Shown here: one piece after another, positions 32,917 to 39,856 of the stretch | Layout: each line of letters starts with the position of its first letter | Numbering within the stretch: the stretch's first letter is position 1 | From: Acidimicrobiales bacterium | GTDB lineage: Bacteria > Actinomycetota > Acidimicrobiia > Acidimicrobiales > Aldehydirespiratoraceae | NCBI GenBank assembly: GCA_033344915.1 | Contig: JAWPML010000001.1 | Span: 3,367,736 to 3,431,735 of the forward strand | DNA: 64,000 nt | Direction of reading: 5' to 3' | Notes under the pieces: model-generated | Seen by the model: the letters and a program-made list of their open reading frames with translations, nothing else | Databases searched by the model: none | Told to the model about the DNA's origin: nothing | Translations under genes and position numbers: made by a program

Positions 32917-33422
32917 CGCCACTCCTTCATTGCGTCCTTCAAGGCCTTGCGAGCCCGGAAGAGTCGGGTCTTGACGGTCGGCAGGGGCAGGTCGAGGGTC
33001 TGGGCGATCTCCTCGTAGGAGAGGCCGTCCACTTCCTTGAGCACGATCAGGGCGCGGGCATCCTCGTCGAGGTGCTGCATCGCTTCCCACAGGTCGTCGA
33101 GTTGGGCCCGGCCCTCCACCTGCCGGGTGGTCGACGCGCCGGCGGAGCCCTCGGGCATCGTGTCCGGGCCGTGCAGCTCGTCGCGGCGGGTGCGCAGGAG
33201 CGAGATCGCCGTGTTGCGGGCCACCTTGAGGAGCCAGTTGCGGGGGATCTCCTCGCCCGGTCCGACCGGGGAGTTGCGCCACGCCTTCAGCATCGTCTCC
33301 TGCACGACGTCGTCGGCGAGGGCCGGGTCGTGCACGATCGAACGGGCCACGCGGTAGACCGCAGCCGCGTGGCGGTCGACCACGAGCCGGAGATCGTCGG
33401 CGTCGGGGGGCGGAGGGGTCAT
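32913..33422 (-). CDS. ECF (RpoE-like) RNA polymerase sigma factor
   Basis: 169 residues from the ATG at 33422. Region 2 is seen as VYRVARSIVHDPALADDVVQ with ETMLKAWRN; region 4 as LIVLKEVDGLSYEEIAQTLD and PTVKTRLFRARKAL. Lacking regions 1.1 and 3 it belongs to the ECF class. It heads the operon sigma / zinc anti-sigma / MscS-like channel. A GGAAAC stretch about 45 bases upstream (33468-33473 on the minus strand) could be the -35 of an autoregulated ECF promoter, but the -10 is unclear. Divergent from the cyclophilin-like gene at 33477, 54 bases away. Confidence 0.9.
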   Translation of the reverse strand: MTPPPPDADDLRLVVDRHAAAVYRVARSIVHDPALADDVVQETMLKAWRNSPVGPGEEIPRNWLLKVARNTAISLLRTRRDELHGPDTMPEGSAGASTTRQVEGRAQLDDLWEAMQHLDEDARALIVLKEVDGLSYEEIAQTLDLPLPTVKTRLFRARKALKDAMKEWR

Positions 33423-33476
33423 GGTCTCCCCCTGCCCGTCGGCATCTTGGCGCGCAGATGTAGTTAGGTTTCCCCC

Positions 33477-34298
33477 GTGGCGAACAAGCAGGAGACGAAG
33501 AAGCGCCGGGTCGCGGCCCAGAAGCAGGCCGAACGCCAGCGGGCCGCCGCGGCCCGTCGCGCCCGGCGGCGCCAGCTGATCCTCGGTGGCGTCATCGGCT
33601 TCCTCGTGCTGGCGCTCATCGCGCCGCTGGCGTTCGGGCTGTTCCTCGCGAACGACGACGAGCCGGCGATCGAGATCCCCACCACGACCACCCTTGCGCC
33701 GCTCGACTTCGACTGGATGCCGTCGTCGCGCGCCGGCGTGGAGTTGACCGGGCCGACACCGTGCCCGCCCACGGACGGCAGCGCCGAGCGGACCACCGGC
33801 TTCGAGGAGGCACCGACGACCTGTATCGGCGAGGGCGCCGCGTTCGAATTGGCCTTCACCACGGACGGCACGAGTCTGACGGTGCCCGTCGACGCGGCGA
33901 TCAACCCGGACGCCGCGAACCTCGCGGCGGTGTTCGGCTGGTACCACGCCTACGAAGAGACGCCGATCCAGGCGTTCTCGACCGGCCTCATCGGCATCGG
34001 TGGCCAGGGCGACGCCGGGTTCCTGATCGATCCCGTTCCCTCGGGCCTCCCGGTGGAGGAGCGGTTCGAGCCCGGCGCAGTGCTCGCCACCACCTACGAC
34101 GGCGGACTCAACGGGGCGCTCATGGTCGTGGTCGACGAGACCGGCCAGGCGGTGCTCGAACAGATCGGCGCCGACTTCGTGCGGGTCGGCACCATCGACG
34201 ATCTCGACGACGTGAACGCCGCGTTCGCGGCGCTCAGCACGGCCGAGGTCGGGGAGCTCTTCCTGGTCGATTCGGTGACGGTGACCGAAACCGGCTGA
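33477..34298 (+). CDS. Catalytically degenerate cyclophilin-like membrane protein
   Basis: 273 residues from a GTG at 33477. A basic, coiled N-terminus, one membrane helix (LILGGVIGFLVLALIAPLAF), a Thr-rich linker, then an extracytoplasmic domain aligning along its whole length with the cyclophilin encoded next (shared CPP, a CI pair, ATTYDGG/AMANSG, and the ending VDSVTVTETG versus INTVTITES). The active-site strand that reads SFHRIIPGFVIQGG in the neighbour is AFSTGLIGIGGQGD here, and the GSQFFV strand is GALMVVV, so isomerase residues are gone. It is likely a duplicated, non-enzymatic binder or partner of the active cyclophilin. Confidence 0.7.
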   Translation: MANKQETKKRRVAAQKQAERQRAAAARRARRRQLILGGVIGFLVLALIAPLAFGLFLANDDEPAIEIPTTTTLAPLDFDWMPSSRAGVELTGPTPCPPTDGSAERTTGFEEAPTTCIGEGAAFELAFTTDGTSLTVPVDAAINPDAANLAAVFGWYHAYEETPIQAFSTGLIGIGGQGDAGFLIDPVPSGLPVEERFEPGAVLATTYDGGLNGALMVVVDETGQAVLEQIGADFVRVGTIDDLDDVNAAFAALSTAEVGELFLVDSVTVTETG

Positions 34299-34316
34299 CC
34301 GCTATCGTCGGCCCTC

Positions 34317-35177
34317 GTGACCACGGACAAGCGAGCACGTCAGAAGGAGAACCGGGCGAACCGCGTGGCTGCGGCCCAGGCAGCCGCGGCGAGAGCCCGG
34401 CGCCGGAGCCGGATCATGACCTATGGCGGGCTGCTCGTCGCCGGCGTGGTCGCGGTGCTCGTGGTGGCGGTGCTGCTGCGCGACGACGAGCCCGACGCGA
34501 CGGACGCCGGCGGGAGCACGGTCGAGGGGTTCGACGACGGCACCGGCGTGGACGAGACCCCCGACCCGGTCGCGCCGACCACGACGGTCGACCTCGGGCC
34601 CGGGTGGGACGAGGAGGCTCCGACATCGGCGTGTCCGCCGGCCGAGGGGGCCGTCGATCGGGTGGTTGCGTTCGACGGGCTCCCGCCGCTGTGCATCGAT
34701 CCCGCCGGCCAGTACACGGCGACGGTCGACACCAGCGCGGGTGAGTTCACCATCGAGCTGGACGCGGCGCGGGCACCGGCGACCGTCAACAGCTTCGTGT
34801 TTCTCTCCCGCTACCGGTACTACGAGGGCGTCTCGTTCCACCGGATCATCCCCGGCTTCGTGATCCAGGGCGGCGACGCCGTCGGTAATCCGCCGGGCAC
34901 CGGAGGCCCCGGCTATTCCTTCCCGGACGAGCTCCCCGAGGAAGGCGAGTACGAGATCGGGTCCGTGGCCATGGCGAACTCGGGGCCCAACACCAACGGC
35001 AGCCAGTTCTTCGTGGTCACGGGCGAGTCGGGCGCGGCGTTGCCGCCCGACTACAACCTGTTCGGCACGGTCGTCGCCGGGCTCGACGTGGTGAGCGAGA
35101 TCGAGGCGGCCGGAACGGCGTCGGGCGTTCCCTCCGAGGACATCGTCATCAACACGGTGACGATCACGGAGTCGTGA
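34317..35177 (+). CDS. Membrane-anchored cyclophilin-type peptidyl-prolyl isomerase
   Basis: 286 residues from a GTG at 34317. Cytoplasmic basic helix, one membrane helix (GGLLVAGVVAVLVVAVLL), acidic/Thr linker, then the cyclophilin fold: GEFTIELDAARAPATVNSFV, YYEGVSFHRIIPGFVIQGGD with the catalytic Arg, SVAMANSGPNTNGSQFFVVT, and LFGTVVAGLDVVSEIE. It catalyses proline isomerisation of exported proteins. It sits 18 bases behind the degenerate sister, probably one operon. Its stop overlaps by 14 bases the convergent methyltransferase-like gene. Confidence 0.88.
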   Translation: MTTDKRARQKENRANRVAAAQAAAARARRRSRIMTYGGLLVAGVVAVLVVAVLLRDDEPDATDAGGSTVEGFDDGTGVDETPDPVAPTTTVDLGPGWDEEAPTSACPPAEGAVDRVVAFDGLPPLCIDPAGQYTATVDTSAGEFTIELDAARAPATVNSFVFLSRYRYYEGVSFHRIIPGFVIQGGDAVGNPPGTGGPGYSFPDELPEEGEYEIGSVAMANSGPNTNGSQFFVVTGESGAALPPDYNLFGTVVAGLDVVSEIEAAGTASGVPSEDIVINTVTITES

Positions 35178-35805
35178 CGGGCCAGCGGGCGACCGCGGCG
35201 ATGAACGGTCGCAGCGGCGCGCTGACGGTCGGCACCTCGAAGCGGGTCAGGTCGGTGACGATCATCCCGTGACCTCGTAGTCGCGCCGGGATGTCGCGGT
35301 CGACGTGGAGGCCGCCGGCGGCCCGACCGAACGAGCCGCTCAGCGCCAGTAGCCGGCCGATGCGGCCCTCGCGGCGCACAGGCTCGAGCCACAGGGTCGA
35401 TCCGCCGTCGGCCAGCAGATCGAAGATCGAGTGGAGCATGCGGTCGAAGTCGGCGACCAGCGGGGTGCGGATCAGCGACACAATGGTGTCGTAAGGACCT
35501 GTGTCATAAGGGCCTGTGCTGTAGGGGCCCATCCCGTCCAGCTCGTCGAGTCCGGCGTCGATTCGGGTCACGCCCTCGGGGTCGCCTCGCCCCGTGCCGG
35601 CGCGGACGTCGCCGATCCGGTCGAGCATCGTCACGCTCTCGACGTCGGTCCCGAGCCGGTAGGCGTCGAGATGGTCGTTCCAGCCGCCCAGGTCGAGGAC
35701 CCGCCCGTGGGCCCGGGCCGCGAGGGAGCGCCGGCGGGCCGCCAGCGCAGGTGCGAGCTCCATGGGAAGTGGGTTCATCCAGGCCACGAGGGGCGGGTTC
35801 GCCAT
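35164..35805 (-). CDS. Methyltransferase-like protein with (GPYDT)3 repeat
   Basis: 213 residues. RVLDLGGWNDHLDAYRLG resembles motif I of class I SAM-dependent methyltransferases and SVTMLDRIG the acidic motif II, followed by DTIVSLIRTPLVADFDRMLH and FDLLADGGSTLWLEPV, the post-motif strands. Motif I is not the classical GxGxG, so SAM binding is uncertain. In the middle, GPYSTGPYDTGPYDT is a threefold five-residue repeat made by a 15-base tandem repeat in the DNA, inserted just before motif-II-like strand. It resembles phospholipid N-methyltransferase-type small enzymes. Substrate unknown. Confidence 0.6.
   Translation of the reverse strand: MANPPLVAWMNPLPMELAPALAARRRSLAARAHGRVLDLGGWNDHLDAYRLGTDVESVTMLDRIGDVRAGTGRGDPEGVTRIDAGLDELDGMGPYSTGPYDTGPYDTIVSLIRTPLVADFDRMLHSIFDLLADGGSTLWLEPVRREGRIGRLLALSGSFGRAAGGLHVDRDIPARLRGHGMIVTDLTRFEVPTVSAPLRPFIAAVARWPVTTP
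35488..35532. repeat. 15-base in-frame tandem repeat inside the methyltransferase-like gene
   Basis: Three units beginning GTCGTAAGGACCTGT (35488), GTCATAAGGGCCTGT (35503) and a diverged GCTGTAGGGGCCCAT (35518). On the coding (minus) strand they give GPYST, GPYDT, GPYDT. Confidence 0.85.
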
Positions 35806-35840
35806 ATCGGCAACCTACCCGGGAGCCCTACGCTGCGGGG

Positions 35841-36530
35841 GTGCCGGTCGAACCACCGCCGACGCCCTGGCAGTTCCCCGATGTCGACGAGGTCGACGAG
35901 ACGGGGCTGATCGGCGTCGGAGCCGACAACGAGCCGGGGACGATCCTCGCGGCCTACCGGGCGGGCTTGTTCCCCATGCCGGTCGAGGCGGACGCCCTCA
36001 TGGGCTGGTGGTCACCCGACCCGCGCGGCGTACTGCCCCTCGATCGCCTCAAGGTGAGTCGTTCGCTGCGTCGCTCGATGCGTGACTTCGAAATCCGCGT
36101 CGACCACGATTTCGCCGCCGTGCTCGACGCCTGCGCGGACCCGTCGCGGCCCCACGGCTGGATCGACGGTTCGATCCGCGACGCCTACCTCACCCTGCAC
36201 GAGCTCGGCTGGGTCCACAGTGTCGAGTCCTGGCAGGACGGCCGGCTGGTCGGCGGTCTCTACGGCGTGGCGCTGGGCGGGCTCTTCGCCGGCGAGTCCA
36301 TGTTCCATCGGGTGCGCGATGCGTCGAAGGTGGCCCTCGTGGCGCTGGTGGAAGCGCTCGACGACGGCATCGACCGGCTCGTCGACGTGCAGTGGCGCAC
36401 CCCGCATCTCGCCTCGCTCGGCGCGGTCGAGTGGCCCCGCAGCCGCTATCTTGCCGGTCTGCCGCATCTGCTCGCGCAACCCGCTGCCACCGTGTTCTCG
36501 AGCGGACAACATACGATCCCTGGGGCTTGA
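35841..36530 (+). CDS. aat: Leucyl/phenylalanyl-tRNA-protein transferase
   Basis: 229 residues from a GTG at 35841. The family marks are FPDVDEVDETGLIGVGADNE, the AYRAGLFPMP loop, MGWWSPDPRGVLPLD, and in the C-terminal half VGGLYGVALGGLFAGESMFH with DASKVALVALVEAL and QWRTPHLASLGAVEWPR. Aat moves Leu or Phe from tRNA to proteins with N-terminal Arg or Lys, marking them for ClpS/ClpAP (N-end rule). Sequence is complete. It stands between an unrelated methyltransferase-like gene and the GGDEF-like gene. Confidence 0.92.
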   Translation: MPVEPPPTPWQFPDVDEVDETGLIGVGADNEPGTILAAYRAGLFPMPVEADALMGWWSPDPRGVLPLDRLKVSRSLRRSMRDFEIRVDHDFAAVLDACADPSRPHGWIDGSIRDAYLTLHELGWVHSVESWQDGRLVGGLYGVALGGLFAGESMFHRVRDASKVALVALVEALDDGIDRLVDVQWRTPHLASLGAVEWPRSRYLAGLPHLLAQPAATVFSSGQHTIPGA

Positions 36531-36561
36531 TTTCCCTTGTCTCGCAACCGATGGAGGTCGG

Positions 36562-37380
36562 ATGAGTGATCTGCGCATGGACATCACGACGGGCATCGGA
36601 ATCGCCGGAGCCGGCGCGGGGATTCTCGCGGCCGTGACCGGCCGCCGGAAGGTCGCCCTCGTCGCTGCCGTCGGCGCCGCGGTCGCGGCCGCAGCCGCCC
36701 GCCGCGACGCCCAGGCCGCCGCCGATCTCGAACGTCGGGTCGCCTCCATGAACGAGCAGATCCGCCAGCTCGAGAACGCCGTCGCCGCCCAGGTCCAGAG
36801 CCGCATGGTCGCCGAGGAAGCCGTGAAGAGCCTCAGCGGTCAGCTCACCGACGCCGAGCGACGCGCCGGCGACACCTCCATGCCGCTGATCATCTCCGAC
36901 GACGGCACGTCGTCGGAGGGCCTCACCGATTCGGAGACCGGCCTCTTCAATCACGACTACTTCCTCGTGGCGTTGGACAGCCGCATCGCCGCCGCCCGTC
37001 GCCATCTCCGTCCCGTCGCCGTCGCCCTGCTCGACATCGTCGAGGGCCGCGAGGGCGACGCCCGACCGTCCGCCGACGCCCGCATGATCGCCAACGCGCT
37101 ACGCGAGACCCTTCGCGAGTCCGACACGGCAACCCGTCTTCACGACGGCCGCTTCGGCGTCGTCCTCGAGGACACACCGGAGAACGGTGCCATCTGGACG
37201 ATGGAACGCCTCCGTCGCCGTCTCGCCGAGGACAACCCGGATCTCACCCTCTGGGCCGGCGTCGCCTGCTATCCGGCCCACGCCTTCGACGTCGGCGCCC
37301 TCATCGACCGGGCCGATGCCGCGCTCGAATCCGCCCGCGAGTGGCACCAGGACCGCATCGAAGTCGCCACCGCGGACTGA
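36562..37380 (+). CDS. Degenerate GGDEF-domain membrane protein
   Basis: 272 residues from the ATG at 36562, with GGAGG six bases upstream. Two short Ala/Gly-rich hydrophobic stretches (GIAGAGAGILAAVTG, VALVAAVGAAVAAAAA) lead into a coiled coil (about 48-100), then a GGDEF-type domain opening with TDSETGLFNHDYF. The catalytic signature is HDGRF (194-198) instead of GGDEF, and the metal-binding DxD-type strand is ALLDIVEGREG. So it is very unlikely to make c-di-GMP. A binding or scaffold role is possible. Same window encodes an RsiG-type c-di-GMP receptor, but far away. Confidence 0.75.
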   Translation: MSDLRMDITTGIGIAGAGAGILAAVTGRRKVALVAAVGAAVAAAAARRDAQAAADLERRVASMNEQIRQLENAVAAQVQSRMVAEEAVKSLSGQLTDAERRAGDTSMPLIISDDGTSSEGLTDSETGLFNHDYFLVALDSRIAAARRHLRPVAVALLDIVEGREGDARPSADARMIANALRETLRESDTATRLHDGRFGVVLEDTPENGAIWTMERLRRRLAEDNPDLTLWAGVACYPAHAFDVGALIDRADAALESAREWHQDRIEVATAD

Positions 37381-37389
37381 TCGGCGCCG

Positions 37390-37791
37390 TCACCCATCCG
37401 CCTCGCGTTCCTTGCGCCGGCGGACCTTCTCGAAGTAGGCCAGCGCATAGCGCTCCTGCTCGGACGTGATCGTTGCCTCCATCGCGCGGGCCTCGACCGT
37501 CGCCCGTAGTCGGGGCCGACTCGTCGGTTCGGCCCGCGGTCCGTACTTGCTGTAGATCGCCTGCCTGGTGACGCCCAGCGACTCGGCGATTCGCGCCCAG
37601 CTCGCCCCGGCGGCGATCGCCTGTTCTACTGCGTCGCGCTCGATGTCCGGCAGGCGATCCTTCAGCACGGCCACGGCGAACAATCGGACGTCCGACTGCG
37701 CACACTCGACCACCTTCCGGGCCGCCTCCAGGAAGTCGCCGGGATCGCCCGCCCGCTCGATTCGCCACTCGTTCGACCCTCGGTTCAGCAT
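37390..37791 (-). CDS. Small HTH DNA-binding protein
   Basis: 133 residues. A helical N-terminal part (FLEAARKVVECAQSDVRLFA) precedes a clear helix-turn-helix, ASWARIAESLGVTRQAIYSK, then a basic tail ending KVRRRKEREADG. It resembles small resolvase-like or transposon-associated HTH proteins and homeodomain-type regulators seen in actinobacterial genomes. Just upstream of its start are a 16-base tandem repeat and a large inverted repeat, which could be its binding sites. It ends ten bases from the convergent GGDEF-like gene. Confidence 0.72.
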   Translation of the reverse strand: MLNRGSNEWRIERAGDPGDFLEAARKVVECAQSDVRLFAVAVLKDRLPDIERDAVEQAIAAGASWARIAESLGVTRQAIYSKYGPRAEPTSRPRLRATVEARAMEATITSEQERYALAYFEKVRRRKEREADG

Positions 37792-37807
37792 GCGTCCAGC
37801 CTGTCGC

Positions 37808-37839
37808 GACGGTGTGACAGCCAGACGGTGTGACAGCCG
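37808..37839. repeat. 16-base tandem repeat upstream of the HTH gene
   Basis: GACGGTGTGACAGCCA (37808-37823) is followed directly by GACGGTGTGACAGCCG (37824-37839), then GACG. It lies 17 bases upstream of the HTH start codon, in the promoter zone. Confidence 0.8.
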
Positions 37840-37858
37840 GACGCGGCGACGGGTGTCT

Positions 37859-37906
37859 CGTCAGTTTTCCTTGACGCGCCCGCCGATTCGTCAACCAAAA
37901 CTGACG
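37859..37906. promoter_or_regulatory. Two-part inverted repeat between the HTH gene and tRNA-Ser
   Basis: Outer arms CGTCAGTTTT (37859-37868) and AAAACTGACG (37897-37906) are perfect 10-base complements; nested inside are TTGACG (37871-37876) and CGTCAA (37889-37894). The symmetry centre is a 12-base GC-rich loop. Candidate operator for the neighbouring HTH protein, or a bidirectional stem. It is AT-rich for this genome. No T-run placing marks it as an ordinary terminator. Confidence 0.5.
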
Positions 37907-37970
37907 ACCGACCCTTCCCCCCGCCGCCGACCCGCCCTGCCGAGGGGCACCGTGGCTAACGTGGACCGCT

Positions 37971-38060
37971 GGAGGGATGGCAGAGCGGACGATTGCACTG
38001 GTCTTGAAAACCAGCGGGCCTTCACGGGTCCCGGGGGTTCGAATCCCCCTCCCTCCGCCA
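37971..38060 (+). tRNA. tRNA-Ser (anticodon TGA)
   Basis: A 90-base tRNA with acceptor GGAGGGA paired to TCCCTCC (38050-38056), anticodon stem CTGGT/ACCAG enclosing CTTGAAA with TGA as anticodon, the long variable arm that marks class II tRNAs (CGGG...CCCG), T arm GGGGG-TTCGAAT-CCCCC, discriminator G and an encoded CCA (38058-38060). The kinase pseudogene begins eight bases later. Confidence 0.95.
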
Positions 38061-38068
38061 ATGACATC

Positions 38069-38396
38069 ATGAACGCCATGCCCGGCTTCATCGGACAACG
38101 CATCGTCGTCACCGGGCTCGCGGGATCCGGCAAGAGCACGTTCTCCGGCGCCCTCGCGGAGCAGACCGGCCTGCCGCTCATCCATCTCGACCTGGCGTTC
38201 TGGCAGCCGGGGTGGGTCGCGCCGAGCGAGGACGAGTGGCGCCATATCCAACGCACGGCGCTCGCCGGCGACGCCTGGATCGCCGACGGCAACTACAGCG
38301 ACTCCCCCGCGCTCAGACGGAAACCACGCCGCGGTTCACGTTCTGCGATCAAGGCGCCAGGCGGACGAGTTCCTCGGGCTCGGTTCCACTGGGTGA
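38069..38396 (+). pseudogene. P-loop NTPase/adenylate-kinase-like gene with internal deletion and frameshift
   Basis: From the ATG at 38069 the frame gives a good P-loop kinase start, RIVVTGLAGSGKSTFSGALA with LPLIHLDLAFWQPGW and DAWIADGNYSD, the N-terminal half of the 'topology modulation protein' type small kinases (about 170-190 residues). After about residue 80 the frame degenerates into PRRGSRSAIKAPGG. In the next frame the family's C-terminal end appears, AAVHVLRSRRQADEFL (from about 38328 to the TGA at 38394). So the middle (roughly 60-80 codons) is missing and the two ends are out of frame. Either real decay or an assembly/base error. The family assignment is fairly good; the deletion boundaries are not exact. 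Confidence 0.7.
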
Positions 38397-38464
38397 GAAG
38401 CACCCGGTGACAGCCCCGACGGCGGCCCGGCATGCTGGCCCCGTCCGCCCGAGGAGCAACCCAC

Positions 38465-39832
38465 GTGCCCGATGCCGCCCTGAAGACAACCCGCCGTCCC
38501 GGCCGAGCTGCGGCGGCGCTGTGCGCGATCGCGCTCGGCTTCGCCGCCTGCTCCGCGAACGACGATGCGGCCACGGCGGGCGACCCGGAGTCCCCGACGT
38601 CGACCACCACGTCGAGTCCGACCTCGAGCTCCACCCCGACCTCGGACCCGCCCGAACGGACCGCGTCGTTCCGGGGGGTCACGGCGGACACGATCGAGGT
38701 CGGATTCGTCGACGTCGATTTCGAACGGCTCCGCACCGAGCTCGGCATCGACGTGGGAAGCCCCGACACCGGCCGGATCGTGGAAGCCCTCGTCGCCGAC
38801 CTCAACGACCGAGGCGGGATCAACGGCCGCCGGGTCGAGGTCGTGATCGAGCTGTTCCTCCCCGCGAACGTGGCGATGGCCGACGAGATCTGTCTGCGGC
38901 TGGTCGAGGACGAAGAGGTGTTCGCCGTGCTCGGCGGCTTCGGTGGCCCCGGAGCCGAGGAGGGCAACGGCTGCATCACCGGCCCCGGCGAGACGATTCT
39001 CGTCGGCGGACAGCTCACCGACGAACGTCTGGCACAGGCCACGGCACCCTGGATCTCGCCGGACATGGACGTCGCCCGCCGGGGGACCGCGTTCGTGAAC
39101 GCCCTGGTGGAAAGCGGCGAGCTGGACGACCTCGGGCCGATCTCGGTCCATGCAGTCCTGCCCGATCAGGACGAGACGGCGGACGCCATCCGAGACGCGC
39201 TCGTCGACGCCGGCGCCACCGTCGCCTTCCGATCGACGGGCCTGGCGGGGACCGACCAGATCGCCGCCGCAACCGAAACCGAGCTGATGCTCGAACAGGC
39301 ACGGGTCGAGGGTGTCGCGTCGATCGTGGTCGTCGGCACCAGCCCGACGATCACGGACTCGATCTTCACCGCCGGTGACTTCACCGTCATCGTCGCCAAC
39401 ACCGAAGAGGTCGCCAACCTCGAGCACGCGGCCTTCGGGGAGGGCGACCGGTTGATCGGCGGTGGCTCCATCGCCCGGCTCGACGACCCCGAGCTCGCCG
39501 CATGCATCGACCGCGCCACCGCCGCGGTCGGGGCCGACGCCATTCCGGCCGACGCGAACGACGGCGACCTGAGCTTCTGGACGTCGACCCTGCGGGCCTG
39601 CCGCAACGTCGCCCTGTTCGAGGCAGTCGCCGTGGAAGCGGGGACGGATCTGACCAACGAGTCCTTCGCGGCCGCGCTCGCCACGGTGGATCTGCCGCCG
39701 TTGCCGGTGTACGAGTTCGCGTCGCTCGGCGCGGACAAGCCCGACGCACGCGACACTCTGTCCGTCCTGGAGTGGGATGCCGAACTCGCCGACTTCGTCG
39801 AGATCGCCGGCCCGTTCGATGTCGCGGAGTAG
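38465..39832 (+). CDS. ABC-transporter-type substrate-binding lipoprotein (Leu/Ile/Val-binding fold)
   Basis: 455 residues from a GTG at 38465, preceded by GAGGAG eight or nine bases upstream. Signal with lipobox GFAAC, Ser/Thr-rich linker, then a type I periplasmic-binding fold: TIEVGFVDVDFERLR, IVEALVADLNDRGGINGRRV with VEVVIELFLPAN, FAVLGGFGGPGAEEGN and DELTD-like ligand loops. Such proteins capture amino acids, amides or aromatic acids for uptake. No permease or ATPase gene follows; instead the ring-cleavage operon starts 24 bases later. It could be the scavenging or sensing component for that pathway. Ligand unknown. Confidence 0.75.
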   Translation: MPDAALKTTRRPGRAAAALCAIALGFAACSANDDAATAGDPESPTSTTTSSPTSSSTPTSDPPERTASFRGVTADTIEVGFVDVDFERLRTELGIDVGSPDTGRIVEALVADLNDRGGINGRRVEVVIELFLPANVAMADEICLRLVEDEEVFAVLGGFGGPGAEEGNGCITGPGETILVGGQLTDERLAQATAPWISPDMDVARRGTAFVNALVESGELDDLGPISVHAVLPDQDETADAIRDALVDAGATVAFRSTGLAGTDQIAAATETELMLEQARVEGVASIVVVGTSPTITDSIFTAGDFTVIVANTEEVANLEHAAFGEGDRLIGGGSIARLDDPELAACIDRATAAVGADAIPADANDGDLSFWTSTLRACRNVALFEAVAVEAGTDLTNESFAAALATVDLPPLPVYEFASLGADKPDARDTLSVLEWDAELADFVEIAGPFDVAE

Positions 39833-39856
39833 GTGGCGTAGGTGAAGGAGCACACC

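Noticed and set aside
38069-38410. An intact short kinase gene ending at the plus-strand stop near 38410
   Set aside because: After about residue 80 the frame loses family similarity, whereas the correct C-terminus is found in another frame; pseudogene fits better.
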